64,000 nucleotides of DNA, taken from NCBI RefSeq assembly GCF_000616095.1, contig NZ_BAMS01000001.1, forward strand, positions 744,001 through 808,000, written 5' to 3'. This DNA is from Sneathiella glossodoripedis JCM 23214 (GTDB lineage Bacteria > Pseudomonadota > Alphaproteobacteria > Sneathiellales > Sneathiellaceae). Of this stretch, positions 46,166 to 53,868 are shown piece by piece; the first letter of the stretch is position 1, and each line of letters starts with the position of its first letter. The translations under genes were made by a program, and so were the position numbers. Under the pieces are notes generated by a model that was not told the DNA's origin, did no database searches, and was given only the letters and a program-made list of their open reading frames with translations.

Positions 46166-46801
46166 ATGAACTATATGAATGGTGAAAACCCTCCAGGGTC
46201 CTTAGCGAAGATCAATGATCGGAATTCACTTAGTCAATTAGTTGAAGCGAATTCCGAACCCATAACATTTTATAAGTTTTCGACTAGAATTAATGGACGG
46301 GAACAACTGCATGAAATTTCAGAGGATACAAACTTCATTATATGCAAAGATGAGGACACCCTAAGGGCTTACCTCAGATCAAAACGCCCGCCGCCCTTTT
46401 TGCACTTCCCATGTTATGCTCAATCAGCATTTTTAACGGAAACTCTACTATATTCAGGCCCCGATAGATCAGCCGCTCATCAAATATGCAGGCTGACAAA
46501 ATACATTGAAAGTCGGAAGAATTTTCAGTTGCCGGAGTTGGCGCGAAGCAGTTCAAATACGTTTTTGTTCAAAGGGTTTGGGTATTGGATCAGTGAAATC
46601 AATGATGACGTTGTTTCAGTCCGCAAACCAAACGGCTCTGAGTTTCAGAAATTTGAGCAGTTGGCGTCCGCATTTGTGGTCGTGTATGCTTTGTTTCTGG
46701 CGAGTTTTGATGGCGAACCAAGCGCTCGATTTGCCGAAGAGGATGTAACTGACCAATCTCGGTTCAATAGGCCTGTTAACAGAGATAATTTTTTAAATTA
46801 G
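46166..46801 (+). CDS. Hypothetical protein, unrecognised
   Basis: 211 residues with no signal peptide or membrane helix. Central stretches FIICKDEDTLRAYLRSKRPPPFLHFP and KYIESRKNFQLPELARSS suggest a folded cytosolic protein. Two Cys occur in FPCYAQS and HQICRLTKY. GGAG lies 9 nt before the ATG. The DNA here is more A/T-rich than the flanks, and the gene is convergent with the XRE regulator (23-bp gap). I recognise no family. Confidence 0.6.
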   Translation: MNYMNGENPPGSLAKINDRNSLSQLVEANSEPITFYKFSTRINGREQLHEISEDTNFIICKDEDTLRAYLRSKRPPPFLHFPCYAQSAFLTETLLYSGPDRSAAHQICRLTKYIESRKNFQLPELARSSSNTFLFKGFGYWISEINDDVVSVRKPNGSEFQKFEQLASAFVVVYALFLASFDGEPSARFAEEDVTDQSRFNRPVNRDNFLN

Positions 46802-46824
46802 GCTCCAAATTGGTGCTGAATGTC

Positions 46825-47181
46825 TCATTTACTCTCAAATCGTTTTGCTAATGATTTAGTGAGCACGACGAGTGCGGCTCGTTCTTCTTTTGGCAATTCG
46901 CGAAAGTCGGTTAATAGTTCATCGACTTCTGGTAAGTCCTTGTATTTATTCAGAACATTTGGCGGGAATAGTTGACTTGGACTAATCTGTAGGACCTTGC
47001 TAATTTCGTACAGGCGACCAACAGACAATTGCTGACGCCCATCTTCATATCTTTGAATCTGTTGAACGCTAAGATCAAGTTGTTTTGCAAGATATTCTTG
47101 GGTGAGTTTTTGTGCTTTTCTTATCTTTTTTATTGAAGATGCTATGTGAAGGTTAACTTCGTTAAGTTCTTTGCTATCCAT
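46825..47181 (-). CDS. XRE-family helix-turn-helix regulator
   Basis: 118 residues from ATG 47181, with GGGGAG 5 nt upstream. The DNA-binding domain covers residues 10-70 (IRKAQKLTQEYLAKQLDLSVQQIQRYEDGRQQLSVGRLYEISKVLQI). The C-terminal third is acidic then basic (LTDFRELPKEERAALVVLTKSLAKRF), probably for dimerisation. A structured leader of about 160 bp lies upstream (47252-47340). Targets are unknown. Confidence 0.88.
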   Translation of the reverse strand: MDSKELNEVNLHIASSIKKIRKAQKLTQEYLAKQLDLSVQQIQRYEDGRQQLSVGRLYEISKVLQISPSQLFPPNVLNKYKDLPEVDELLTDFRELPKEERAALVVLTKSLAKRFESK

Positions 47182-47630
47182 CAACACTCCCCTTCTAATT
47201 CAAGGCAATGTCGCCACAAAGTCTGCGGCTATGAATTTCAAAAAATAGGTTTGAAAAAAATCGACGCTTCATGCTCGGTATTGAGTATGAAGCCCTCTTA
47301 TTTGATTGAATGCAGGCCTGTGAATTGCTCCGCATTCAATTTGCAACTTCAAAATTTGGCAGTGCGCTCAAATTTGAGTAACGAAAGAACATATTATAAT
47401 GAAGAGCTAAATAATCAAGTATTAGAATGTATAAAATTTGTAATTTTTGTAACCAATGGTTGTAGATTAAGTATAGTTTAATACAAAAATGTTCTTTTTT
47501 GTATTTTTGTTAACAAAATAGGGAGAATTTACTCGAAAGAAAATGACGTGATAGTTAAGATGTAATAGTTAGTACAAAATAAAGTGATGTAGTTTCTGGA
47601 AAATAGTAAAAGACTTATGGCGGATAAGCG
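47182..47630. other. 449-bp gene-free A/T-rich interval
   Basis: Between the XRE gene (leftward) and the next rightward gene I see no convincing coding frame. It holds two hairpins near the XRE end and A/T-rich runs toward 47630. A promoter for each flanking gene is expected here, but none stands out clearly. Confidence 0.5.
47252..47340 (-). ncRNA. Tandem hairpins, candidate small RNA or leader ahead of the XRE gene
   Basis: Read on the minus strand, ATTGAATGC/GCATTCAAT (47332-47340 with 47305-47313, 18-nt loop) is followed by GCTTCATACTC/GAGCATGAAGC (47283-47293 with 47266-47276, 6-nt loop) and then T7 at 47254-47260. The second hairpin plus T run resembles an intrinsic terminator, but 5 nt separate stem and T run. 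It could be the end of a short RNA or an attenuator in the XRE leader. Confidence 0.3.
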
Positions 47631-48167
47631 ATGTCTGACGACGGCGAAAGCGATGGTGGGGGAGGGTATTTTCAAATTCGTCCAATCGGGATTACCGGCT
47701 TTTTCTTCGATTTGGCAAGGTTTGAAATTCTTCACCGGCCAGATTTGCTGCCTTTTTCTGACCCACTCTTGATTAAAGTCATCGAAAAAATTGCTCCAAT
47801 ACACCATCGAAATAATGTTGATATATTTTCGAGGCCTTACGTCACCGGGATTTTGACAATGGCACGGGATGTTTCGATTTGGACACATGAGCAAATAGAT
47901 GATTCATCTGCGCAATTGATCCCTGTTGGCGAAACGGGGTTTTCAATTCTAAAACGCCGACCCTGTGAAGATGAAAAAGACCCATATAATCTCGTCGAGT
48001 TGGTCAACGATAGTGTTCTCAACGATTTGGAAGATGTCTATTGGGTGATTGCGTTGGGAAAATTATTGAGATCCCATTACATTGAAGGCGTCGATATATT
48101 TGATAATTTATATCAAAATGCCCTAATGTATCGATTGGGTGATGCAGAAAAAAATGAAATCAACTGA
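47631..48167 (+). CDS. Hypothetical protein, unrecognised
   Basis: 178 residues with an acidic, Gly-rich start (MSDDGESDGGGG), then FDLARFEILHRPDLLPFSDPLLIKVIEKIAP and a mixed alpha/beta middle (GILTMARDVSIWTHEQID; IPVGETGFSILKRRP). The C-terminal half is helical and acidic (DLEDVYWVIALGKLLRSHYIEGVDIFDNL). No signal or membrane segment. GGCGGATAAG sits just before the ATG. I recognise no family. It belongs to the same accessory patch as the 46166 gene. Confidence 0.55.
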   Translation: MSDDGESDGGGGYFQIRPIGITGFFFDLARFEILHRPDLLPFSDPLLIKVIEKIAPIHHRNNVDIFSRPYVTGILTMARDVSIWTHEQIDDSSAQLIPVGETGFSILKRRPCEDEKDPYNLVELVNDSVLNDLEDVYWVIALGKLLRSHYIEGVDIFDNLYQNALMYRLGDAEKNEIN

Positions 48168-48231
48168 AAGTAAAGTGTTGAAACATATAGTTTATTTTTC
48201 TCTTGCATTATTTATTAAAATAATCTAATTG

Positions 48232-48241
48232 ACCGTTCGGT
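48232..48241. promoter_or_regulatory. TetR-type operator-like palindrome
   Basis: ACCG-TT-CGGT, in the context TTGACCGTTCGGTT, resembles sites of TetR-family acyl-CoA and drug regulators. TTGGTTTCAA (48241-48250) and TTGAAACCAA (48300-48309) form a further inverted repeat. No sizeable rightward gene follows before 50714, so the target is unclear. Confidence 0.3.
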
Positions 48242-48375
48242 TGGTTTCAATTTGAAGGGTATGTTGAACAGTAAACGGCTTGTTCTCGCCCGTATATAGT
48301 TGAAACCAAAACGGCTTACTTTGAATTTTACGATGAGTGAGCTCGTAAACGCCTAAGTGCTGTAGGCTTGACCTG

Positions 48376-48426
48376 GAAGAGGAGAGATTATCTGTACCCC
48401 TCCCCCAAGTGATGTCTCTCCTCTTC
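48376..48426. terminator. Perfect 12-bp inverted repeat downstream of ecm
   Basis: GAAGAGGAGAGA and TCTCTCCTCTTC pair perfectly across a 27-nt loop. It lies 26 bp past the ecm stop, and a T-rich TTTCTTC follows on the plus strand. It may end ecm transcription or a rightward transcript from 48.2 kb. Confidence 0.5.
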
Positions 48427-48451
48427 TTTCTTCGGTAGTAACCGTTAAACC

Positions 48452-50467
48452 TCAGGCCGGTTCGCTTTCCTGATCCAGGACGATATCAACCATGTCCGAC
48501 ATAATATCCTCCATTTTAAAATCTTTAGGAGTATAGACCGCTTTAACTCCGCTGCGTTTGAGAGCTGTAGCGTCTTCGGGTGGGATGATGCCGCCGACCA
48601 CGACCGGAATCTTGTCAAGATTTGCCGCTTTCAACCGTTTGACAACATCCGTTGCCAGCGACAGATGTGAACCTGATAGGATGGAAAGCCCGATCATATG
48701 AACTTTTCCTTCCTTTGCGGATGTGACGATCTGCTCTGGTGTCAGTCTGATCCCTTCATAAACAACCTCCATCCCGCAATCCCTTGCAGAAACGGCAATT
48801 TGTTCTGCTCCATTTGAATGGCCATCAAGGCCCGGTTTACCAACCAGTACTTTGACAGGGCGACCCAGTCGTTTGGCGGCATTGGCAACTTTATCTCGCA
48901 ATTCTTCGCTGGCAGCGGGGTTGTTGGACGGGGCGGCGCTTACTCCTGTGGGGGCTCGGTACTCTCCATAAACGGAGCGCAAAGCTTGTGACCACTCGCC
49001 GGTTGTGACCCCAGCTTTTGCGGCTTCAATGGAAGCTGGCATGATATTTTGTCCGGATGTGGCGGCATTCTTCAGTGCTTTAAGGGCTGCCGCTACTTTC
49101 TTTTCATCTCGTTGGGCGCGCCATGCATTCAAGCGTTCGATCTGTTCGGCTTCAGCTTTTGGGTCGACCGTCATAATGCCGCCATCGCCAGCCTGCGTTA
49201 GCGGTGAAGGAGTGGATTCGGTGAATTTATTCACGCCCACAACGGTAATGTCGCCTGAAATGACAGATTGGACGCGGTTGGTATTTGACTGTACCAACGC
49301 TTCTTTCAAATAGCCGCTCTCTACGGCGGCTACTGCGCCTCCCATTTTTTCAATAAGCGCCAATTCTTCCCGTGCGGCCTGTTTTAGCTCCTCCACCTTT
49401 CTGTCAATTTCAACGGATCCATCGAATATATCGCCATATTCCAATAAATCGGTCTCGAATGCGACAATTTGCTGAAGTCGCAAGGACCATTGCTGGTCCC
49501 AAGGGCGCGGTAGACCTAGCGCCTCATTCCAGGCGGGTAATTGTACAGCACGTGCGCGTGCCTTTTTGGATAAAGTTACCGCCAGCATTTCCAGCAGGAT
49601 ACGATAAACGTTGTTTTCTGGTTGCTGTTCTGTCAGGCCGAGTGAGTTGACCTGTACGCCATAGCGAAAGCGGCGGAATTTTTCGTTTTCGACTTTATAT
49701 CGCTCCAGAAGGATCTCATCCCACAAGTCCACGAATGCTCGCATCTTGCACATTTCGGTGATAAAGCGAATTCCGGCATTGACGAAAAAGCTGATTCGGC
49801 CGGTTGCCGCTGGAAAATCCTCGGCACTGATTTGACCGGAATCCCGCACGGCATCCAGAACCGCAATCGCTGTGGCCAGTGCGAATGAAAGTTCCTGAAC
49901 CGGCGTGGCCCCAGCTTCTTGCAAATGGTAGGAGCAGACGTTGGTTGGATTCCACTTGGGAACTTCCTTGTATGTGAAGCTGACGACATCTGTAATCAGC
50001 TTCATGCTGGGGGCTGGCGGGAAGATATATGTTCCACGGGACAAATATTCTTTAATGATGTCGTTTTGTACTGTTCCTTGCAGGGATTTTCTGTCAGCAC
50101 CCTGTTCCTCCGCCACAGCGATATAGAGCGCCAGTAGCCACGCCGAAGTCGCGTTGATCGTCATGGAGGTGTTCATTTTCTCCAGCGGGATTTGATCAAA
50201 AAGGGTCCGCATATCCCCCAAGTGGCAGATCGGAACACCGACTTTGCCGACTTCTCCGCGAGCAAGTACATGATCCGAATCGTACCCGGTTTGAGTTGGT
50301 AAATCAAAAGCAACAGAAAGACCGGTTTGACCTTTTCCCAAATTGGTTCTGTAGAGCTCGTTTGATGCTTGAGCAGAGGAATGACCCGAGTAGGTTCGAA
50401 ATAGCCAGGGGCGGTCCTTTTTGACTTCAGATGCAGGTTTTTCAGTGTTTTCGCTCATCTTGCTCAT
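48452..50467 (-). CDS. ecm: Ethylmalonyl-CoA mutase (MeaA type)
   Basis: AdoCbl-dependent isomerisation of ethylmalonyl-CoA to methylsuccinyl-CoA. Of 671 residues, the catalytic barrel has RPWLFRTYSGHSSAQASNELY, SVAFDLPTQTGYDSDH and NVCSYHLQEAGATP, the Ecm/MeaA signatures rather than MCM. The C-terminal B12 domain has the His ligand in GKPGLDGHSNGAEQI, then LSILSGSH and VVGGIIP. It is divergent from ccr with a shared 246-bp promoter region, tying it to the ethylmalonyl-CoA pathway. Confidence 0.94.
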   Translation of the reverse strand: MSKMSENTEKPASEVKKDRPWLFRTYSGHSSAQASNELYRTNLGKGQTGLSVAFDLPTQTGYDSDHVLARGEVGKVGVPICHLGDMRTLFDQIPLEKMNTSMTINATSAWLLALYIAVAEEQGADRKSLQGTVQNDIIKEYLSRGTYIFPPAPSMKLITDVVSFTYKEVPKWNPTNVCSYHLQEAGATPVQELSFALATAIAVLDAVRDSGQISAEDFPAATGRISFFVNAGIRFITEMCKMRAFVDLWDEILLERYKVENEKFRRFRYGVQVNSLGLTEQQPENNVYRILLEMLAVTLSKKARARAVQLPAWNEALGLPRPWDQQWSLRLQQIVAFETDLLEYGDIFDGSVEIDRKVEELKQAAREELALIEKMGGAVAAVESGYLKEALVQSNTNRVQSVISGDITVVGVNKFTESTPSPLTQAGDGGIMTVDPKAEAEQIERLNAWRAQRDEKKVAAALKALKNAATSGQNIMPASIEAAKAGVTTGEWSQALRSVYGEYRAPTGVSAAPSNNPAASEELRDKVANAAKRLGRPVKVLVGKPGLDGHSNGAEQIAVSARDCGMEVVYEGIRLTPEQIVTSAKEGKVHMIGLSILSGSHLSLATDVVKRLKAANLDKIPVVVGGIIPPEDATALKRSGVKAVYTPKDFKMEDIMSDMVDIVLDQESEPA

Positions 50468-50541
50468 AATAATCTTTCGCCGTTAAACTACAATCGGGTC
50501 ACTTATTTCTTATTTGTTTTCCCAAACGTAATATCATATCT

Positions 50542-50580
50542 TTGTGTTGCGGCGCAAAAAAAACTTGCGCTGCGTCACAA
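50542..50580. promoter_or_regulatory. 16-bp inverted repeat in the ecm-ccr divergent promoter region
   Basis: Arms 50542-50557 and 50565-50580 are complementary at 13 of 16 positions with a 7-nt A-rich spacer. The left arm contains the exact 5-1-5 palindrome TTGCG-G-CGCAA (50547-50557). It is 75 bp from the ecm start and 134 bp from the ccr start, well placed to coregulate both. Methylobacterium ccr is controlled through a palindrome by the TetR-type CcrR; whether this is an equivalent site is unknown. Confidence 0.5.
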
Positions 50581-50713
50581 GGTTTGTAATCTGCCTATTA
50601 TTAACGTTGGAGACACGTTTTACGAAGAAAAAAATGATGCGCTGCGGTATAGTATTCTGTGGCGTGCAGGATATCAGGCCTGCGAATGATTAATTGAGAA
50701 GAGGATTCAAGTG

Positions 50714-52018
50714 ATGTCTGCGAGCGAAGCCGTTACCCCAACTGACCCAGCAACCCTGACTTCTGGTGCGCCCGTCAAGGATCTTTATGAGGTTGGTGAA
50801 ATTCCGCCGCTCGGCCACGTGCCGTCCAAAATGTACGCTTGGTGCATTCGCCGTGAACGTCATGGTGTTCCTGAAAAAGCAATGCAGGTGGAGGTGGTTG
50901 ATACACCGACACTGGACAGCCACGATGTGCTTGTTTTGGTAATGGCTGCTGGTGTGAACTACAACGGTGTATGGGCAGGCTTAGGTGAGCCGATTTCCGT
51001 TTTTGACGTTCACGATCAGCCTTATCACATTTGCGGCTCCGATGCTTCAGGTATTGTGTATGCGGTTGGCAGCAAAGTGACCCGCGTTAAGGTCGGTGAT
51101 GAAGTCGTGGTTCATTGTAATCAGGACGATGGGGATGATGAGGAATGTAACGGTGGTGATCCGATGTTTTCTCCCTCCCAGCGTATCTGGGGTTACGAGA
51201 CACCGGATGGGTCTTTCGCGCAGTTCTGTCGGGTGCAGGATCGTCAATTGATGCCACGCCCAAAGCATCTGACCTGGGAAGAAAGTGCCTGCTATACACT
51301 GACACTTGCCACTGCCTATCGTATGCTCTTTGGTCATCGTCCTCACATCCTGCGTCCCGGTCACAATGTCCTGGTTTGGGGTGCATCTGGCGGTTTGGGC
51401 TCATTTGCGGTGCAGATCTGTGCGGCAGCGGGTGCAAATGCCATCGGCGTAATTTCCGACGAATCAAAACGAGATTTTGTCATGTCACTTGGTGCTAAAG
51501 GGGTCCTCAATCGGAACGATTTCGATTGCTGGGGACAACTGCCCAAAGTGAACGGCGAAGGCTTCTCGGAATATATGAAGAAGACTCGCGAGTTTGGTAA
51601 GGCTATCTGGGAAATCACAGGCAAAGGTAATGATGTTGATTTCGTCTTTGAACATCCCGGTGAAGCAACATTTCCAGTCTCCTGTAATGTGGTGAAACGC
51701 GGCGGAATGGTTGTTTTTTGTGCGGGTACAACAGGCTTCAACCTGACGATGGATGCGCGGTTTGTATGGATGCGCCAAAAGCGTATTCAAGGTAGCCATT
51801 TCGCGAACCTGAAGCAGGCTTCGCAGGCCAACAACATGGTTATCGAGCGTCGCATTGACCCTTGTATGTCAGAGGTTCTTCCTTGGGACGATATCGCCCG
51901 GGCACATACCAAAATGATGAATAACGAGCATAAACCGGGCAATATGGCAGTACTTGTTTCTGCTAAATATCCTGGGCTTAGAACTTTTGAAGATGCGATT
52001 GAAGCCGGGAACGCTTGA
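50714..52018 (+). CDS. ccr: Crotonyl-CoA carboxylase/reductase
   Basis: NADPH-dependent reductive carboxylation of crotonyl-CoA to ethylmalonyl-CoA, the key step of the ethylmalonyl-CoA pathway. 434 residues of the MDR family: MYAWCIRRERHGVPEKAMQ and GVNYNGVWAGLGEPISVFDVH near the N-terminus, nucleotide-binding VWGASGGLGSFAVQI, and FEHPGEATFPVS, which bears residues of the CO2-binding site. ATG 50714 follows GAAGAGG; a GTG at 50711 is also in frame. mcd follows on the same strand. Confidence 0.95.
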   Translation: MSASEAVTPTDPATLTSGAPVKDLYEVGEIPPLGHVPSKMYAWCIRRERHGVPEKAMQVEVVDTPTLDSHDVLVLVMAAGVNYNGVWAGLGEPISVFDVHDQPYHICGSDASGIVYAVGSKVTRVKVGDEVVVHCNQDDGDDEECNGGDPMFSPSQRIWGYETPDGSFAQFCRVQDRQLMPRPKHLTWEESACYTLTLATAYRMLFGHRPHILRPGHNVLVWGASGGLGSFAVQICAAAGANAIGVISDESKRDFVMSLGAKGVLNRNDFDCWGQLPKVNGEGFSEYMKKTREFGKAIWEITGKGNDVDFVFEHPGEATFPVSCNVVKRGGMVVFCAGTTGFNLTMDARFVWMRQKRIQGSHFANLKQASQANNMVIERRIDPCMSEVLPWDDIARAHTKMMNNEHKPGNMAVLVSAKYPGLRTFEDAIEAGNA

Positions 52019-52074
52019 CGTTCCCGCGAATATCAGTACAGATATCTTCAAAAAACAAGAAAAAGCGAAAATTT

Positions 52075-53754
52075 ATGACATCAGAGAATTCCAGCCTCAT
52101 TCTTGAGGGGCTTGATCAGTTATGTGCCGCGGCCCTTGATGCTGCTGACCGACTGAAACAACAGGCCATTAAATCAGTTGCCGCCATCACCGAAGGTGAA
52201 AATGGACGGGTGAGCGCAAAACTCGTAGAGCAAAATCAGTATGCAACGCACGGTCTGGCTTGGCTCGTCACCTATGTGGAAACGTTAAAAGAAACGTTAC
52301 ACTGGAGCCGTTCCTTGCGTGCAGAAGGCAAGCTGGGTGAGCTGGAGCAGCTTATGTTGCAGGCTGGATTCGCTGAATATCTGGCTCAAATGAAGGGCGG
52401 AATTCCGATGACATTGGGTGAGATTATTCGCCCTTTGGACTTGAATATTCCGGCAGAGGCAATCGCAGAGTTTGAAACAGCCGAAGTTCAGAAGCTTGTG
52501 AGAGAGGGTTATGGACCGGATGTGAAGATGCGTCTTGCAACCCTCATTGCAGAAGGAATGGATACAGGTCATTTTGGTGATCCTTGTCTGGATGAAACCT
52601 ATTCAATGATCCGCGACCAGTTCCGCCGTTTTGCGGATGAAGAAGTCATGCCATATGCCCACGAATGGCATTTGAAAGACGAGCTTATCCCACGCCCTGT
52701 CGTAGACAAGATGTCGGAGCTTGGTGTGTTCGGACTTACAGTTCCAGAGCAGTATGACGGTCTTGGGCTTGGAAAAATGTCCATGTGCGTAGTATCCGAA
52801 GAACTGTCTCGAGGTTATATCGGCGTGGGGTCTCTTGGGACACGCTCCGAAATCGCAGCCGAGTTAATTCTGACAGGCGGCACGCAGGCTCAAAAAGACA
52901 AATGGTTGCCGTTGATCGCAACGGGGCAGATTTTGCCAACCGCTGTGTTCACTGAGCCAAATACCGGATCAGATCTGGCCTCTTTACGCACACGTGCGGT
53001 GAAAGATGGCGATGTCTATAAAATCACTGGAAACAAAACCTGGATTACGCATGCCGCACGCGCTGATGTAATGACTTTGTTGGCGCGCTCCAACCCTGAC
53101 GAGCCCGGTTACAAAGGCCTGTCCATGTTCCTTGCTGAAAAACAGCATATGACAGAGGATGAGGATTTCCCAACCGAAGGAATGACTGGCGGTGAGATCG
53201 AGGTTCTTGGCTATCGCGGCATGAAAGAATATGAGCTTGGTTTTGACAATTTCGAAGTCAAGGCGGAAAACCTGTTGGGTGAAGAAGAAGGAAACGGCTT
53301 CAAGCAGTTGATGCAAACCTTCGAAAGTGCCCGTATTCAAACGGCTGCCCGCGCTTTGGGTGTTGCGCAAAATGCGATGGAACTGGGCATTCGATATGCG
53401 TTGGATCGCGTTCAGTTCGCGCGGCCAATTATTGAATTTCCGCGTGTTTCCGGGAAACTCGCCTTTATGGCAGTGGAAATCATGATGGCCCGTCAGCTGA
53501 CATACGCATCTGCACGTGCCAAGGATGAAGGGCGTCGTTGTGATCTGGAGGCGGGTATGGCCAAGTTGCTGGGCGCACGGGTCGCCTGGTCCGCTGCTGA
53601 TAATGCATTGCAGATTCATGGCGGTAACGGTTTCGCTCTTGAATATCCCATTAGCCGGGTGCTGTGTGATGCACGTATTCTGAACATTTTTGAAGGCGCT
53701 GGTGAAATTCAGGCGCAAGTGATTGCCCGTCGTCTTCTCGATGGTGCTAACTAG
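52075..53754 (+). CDS. mcd: Methylsuccinyl-CoA dehydrogenase (acyl-CoA dehydrogenase family)
   Basis: FAD enzyme oxidising (2S)-methylsuccinyl-CoA to mesaconyl-CoA. 559 residues from ATG 52075. An N-terminal ~160-residue helical extension, characteristic of Mcd, precedes the dehydrogenase domain (FGLTVPEQYDGLGLGKMSM; TEPNTGSDLASLRTRA). The catalytic Glu lies in FEGAGEIQAQ near the C-terminus. It lies 56 bp downstream of ccr and ends at a strong terminator. Electrons go to ETF (genes at 58310-59986). Confidence 0.92.
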   Translation: MTSENSSLILEGLDQLCAAALDAADRLKQQAIKSVAAITEGENGRVSAKLVEQNQYATHGLAWLVTYVETLKETLHWSRSLRAEGKLGELEQLMLQAGFAEYLAQMKGGIPMTLGEIIRPLDLNIPAEAIAEFETAEVQKLVREGYGPDVKMRLATLIAEGMDTGHFGDPCLDETYSMIRDQFRRFADEEVMPYAHEWHLKDELIPRPVVDKMSELGVFGLTVPEQYDGLGLGKMSMCVVSEELSRGYIGVGSLGTRSEIAAELILTGGTQAQKDKWLPLIATGQILPTAVFTEPNTGSDLASLRTRAVKDGDVYKITGNKTWITHAARADVMTLLARSNPDEPGYKGLSMFLAEKQHMTEDEDFPTEGMTGGEIEVLGYRGMKEYELGFDNFEVKAENLLGEEEGNGFKQLMQTFESARIQTAARALGVAQNAMELGIRYALDRVQFARPIIEFPRVSGKLAFMAVEIMMARQLTYASARAKDEGRRCDLEAGMAKLLGARVAWSAADNALQIHGGNGFALEYPISRVLCDARILNIFEGAGEIQAQVIARRLLDGAN

Positions 53755-53784
53755 ATAAAAAGTCGGTTTGTGTGTTGACTATGT

Positions 53785-53812
53785 GGGGCTGCTGTTATGC
53801 AGCCCCTTTTTT
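53785..53812 (+). terminator. Rho-independent terminator after mcd
   Basis: GGGGCTGC (53785-53792) and GCAGCCCC (53799-53806) with a 6-nt loop, followed by T6. It closes the ccr-mcd unit. Confidence 0.9.
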
Positions 53813-53868
53813 ATTGTCCTGACATTTATCGCTACTTACAGTGATTGAAAATCTGTAAAGGACTGAAA

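Noticed and set aside
46166-47181. Toxin-antitoxin pair made of the 211-residue protein and the XRE regulator
   Set aside because: The genes are convergent, not an operon, and the unknown protein is longer than typical XRE-linked toxins with no toxin motif visible.
47146-47481. 111-codon plus-strand frame upstream of the 178-residue gene
   Set aside because: It overlaps the XRE start region and the hairpins, has low-complexity composition and no ribosome site.
52984-53718. Long minus-strand open frame (244 codons) inside mcd
   Set aside because: It lies wholly opposite a well-supported acyl-CoA dehydrogenase domain and its translation resembles no protein.
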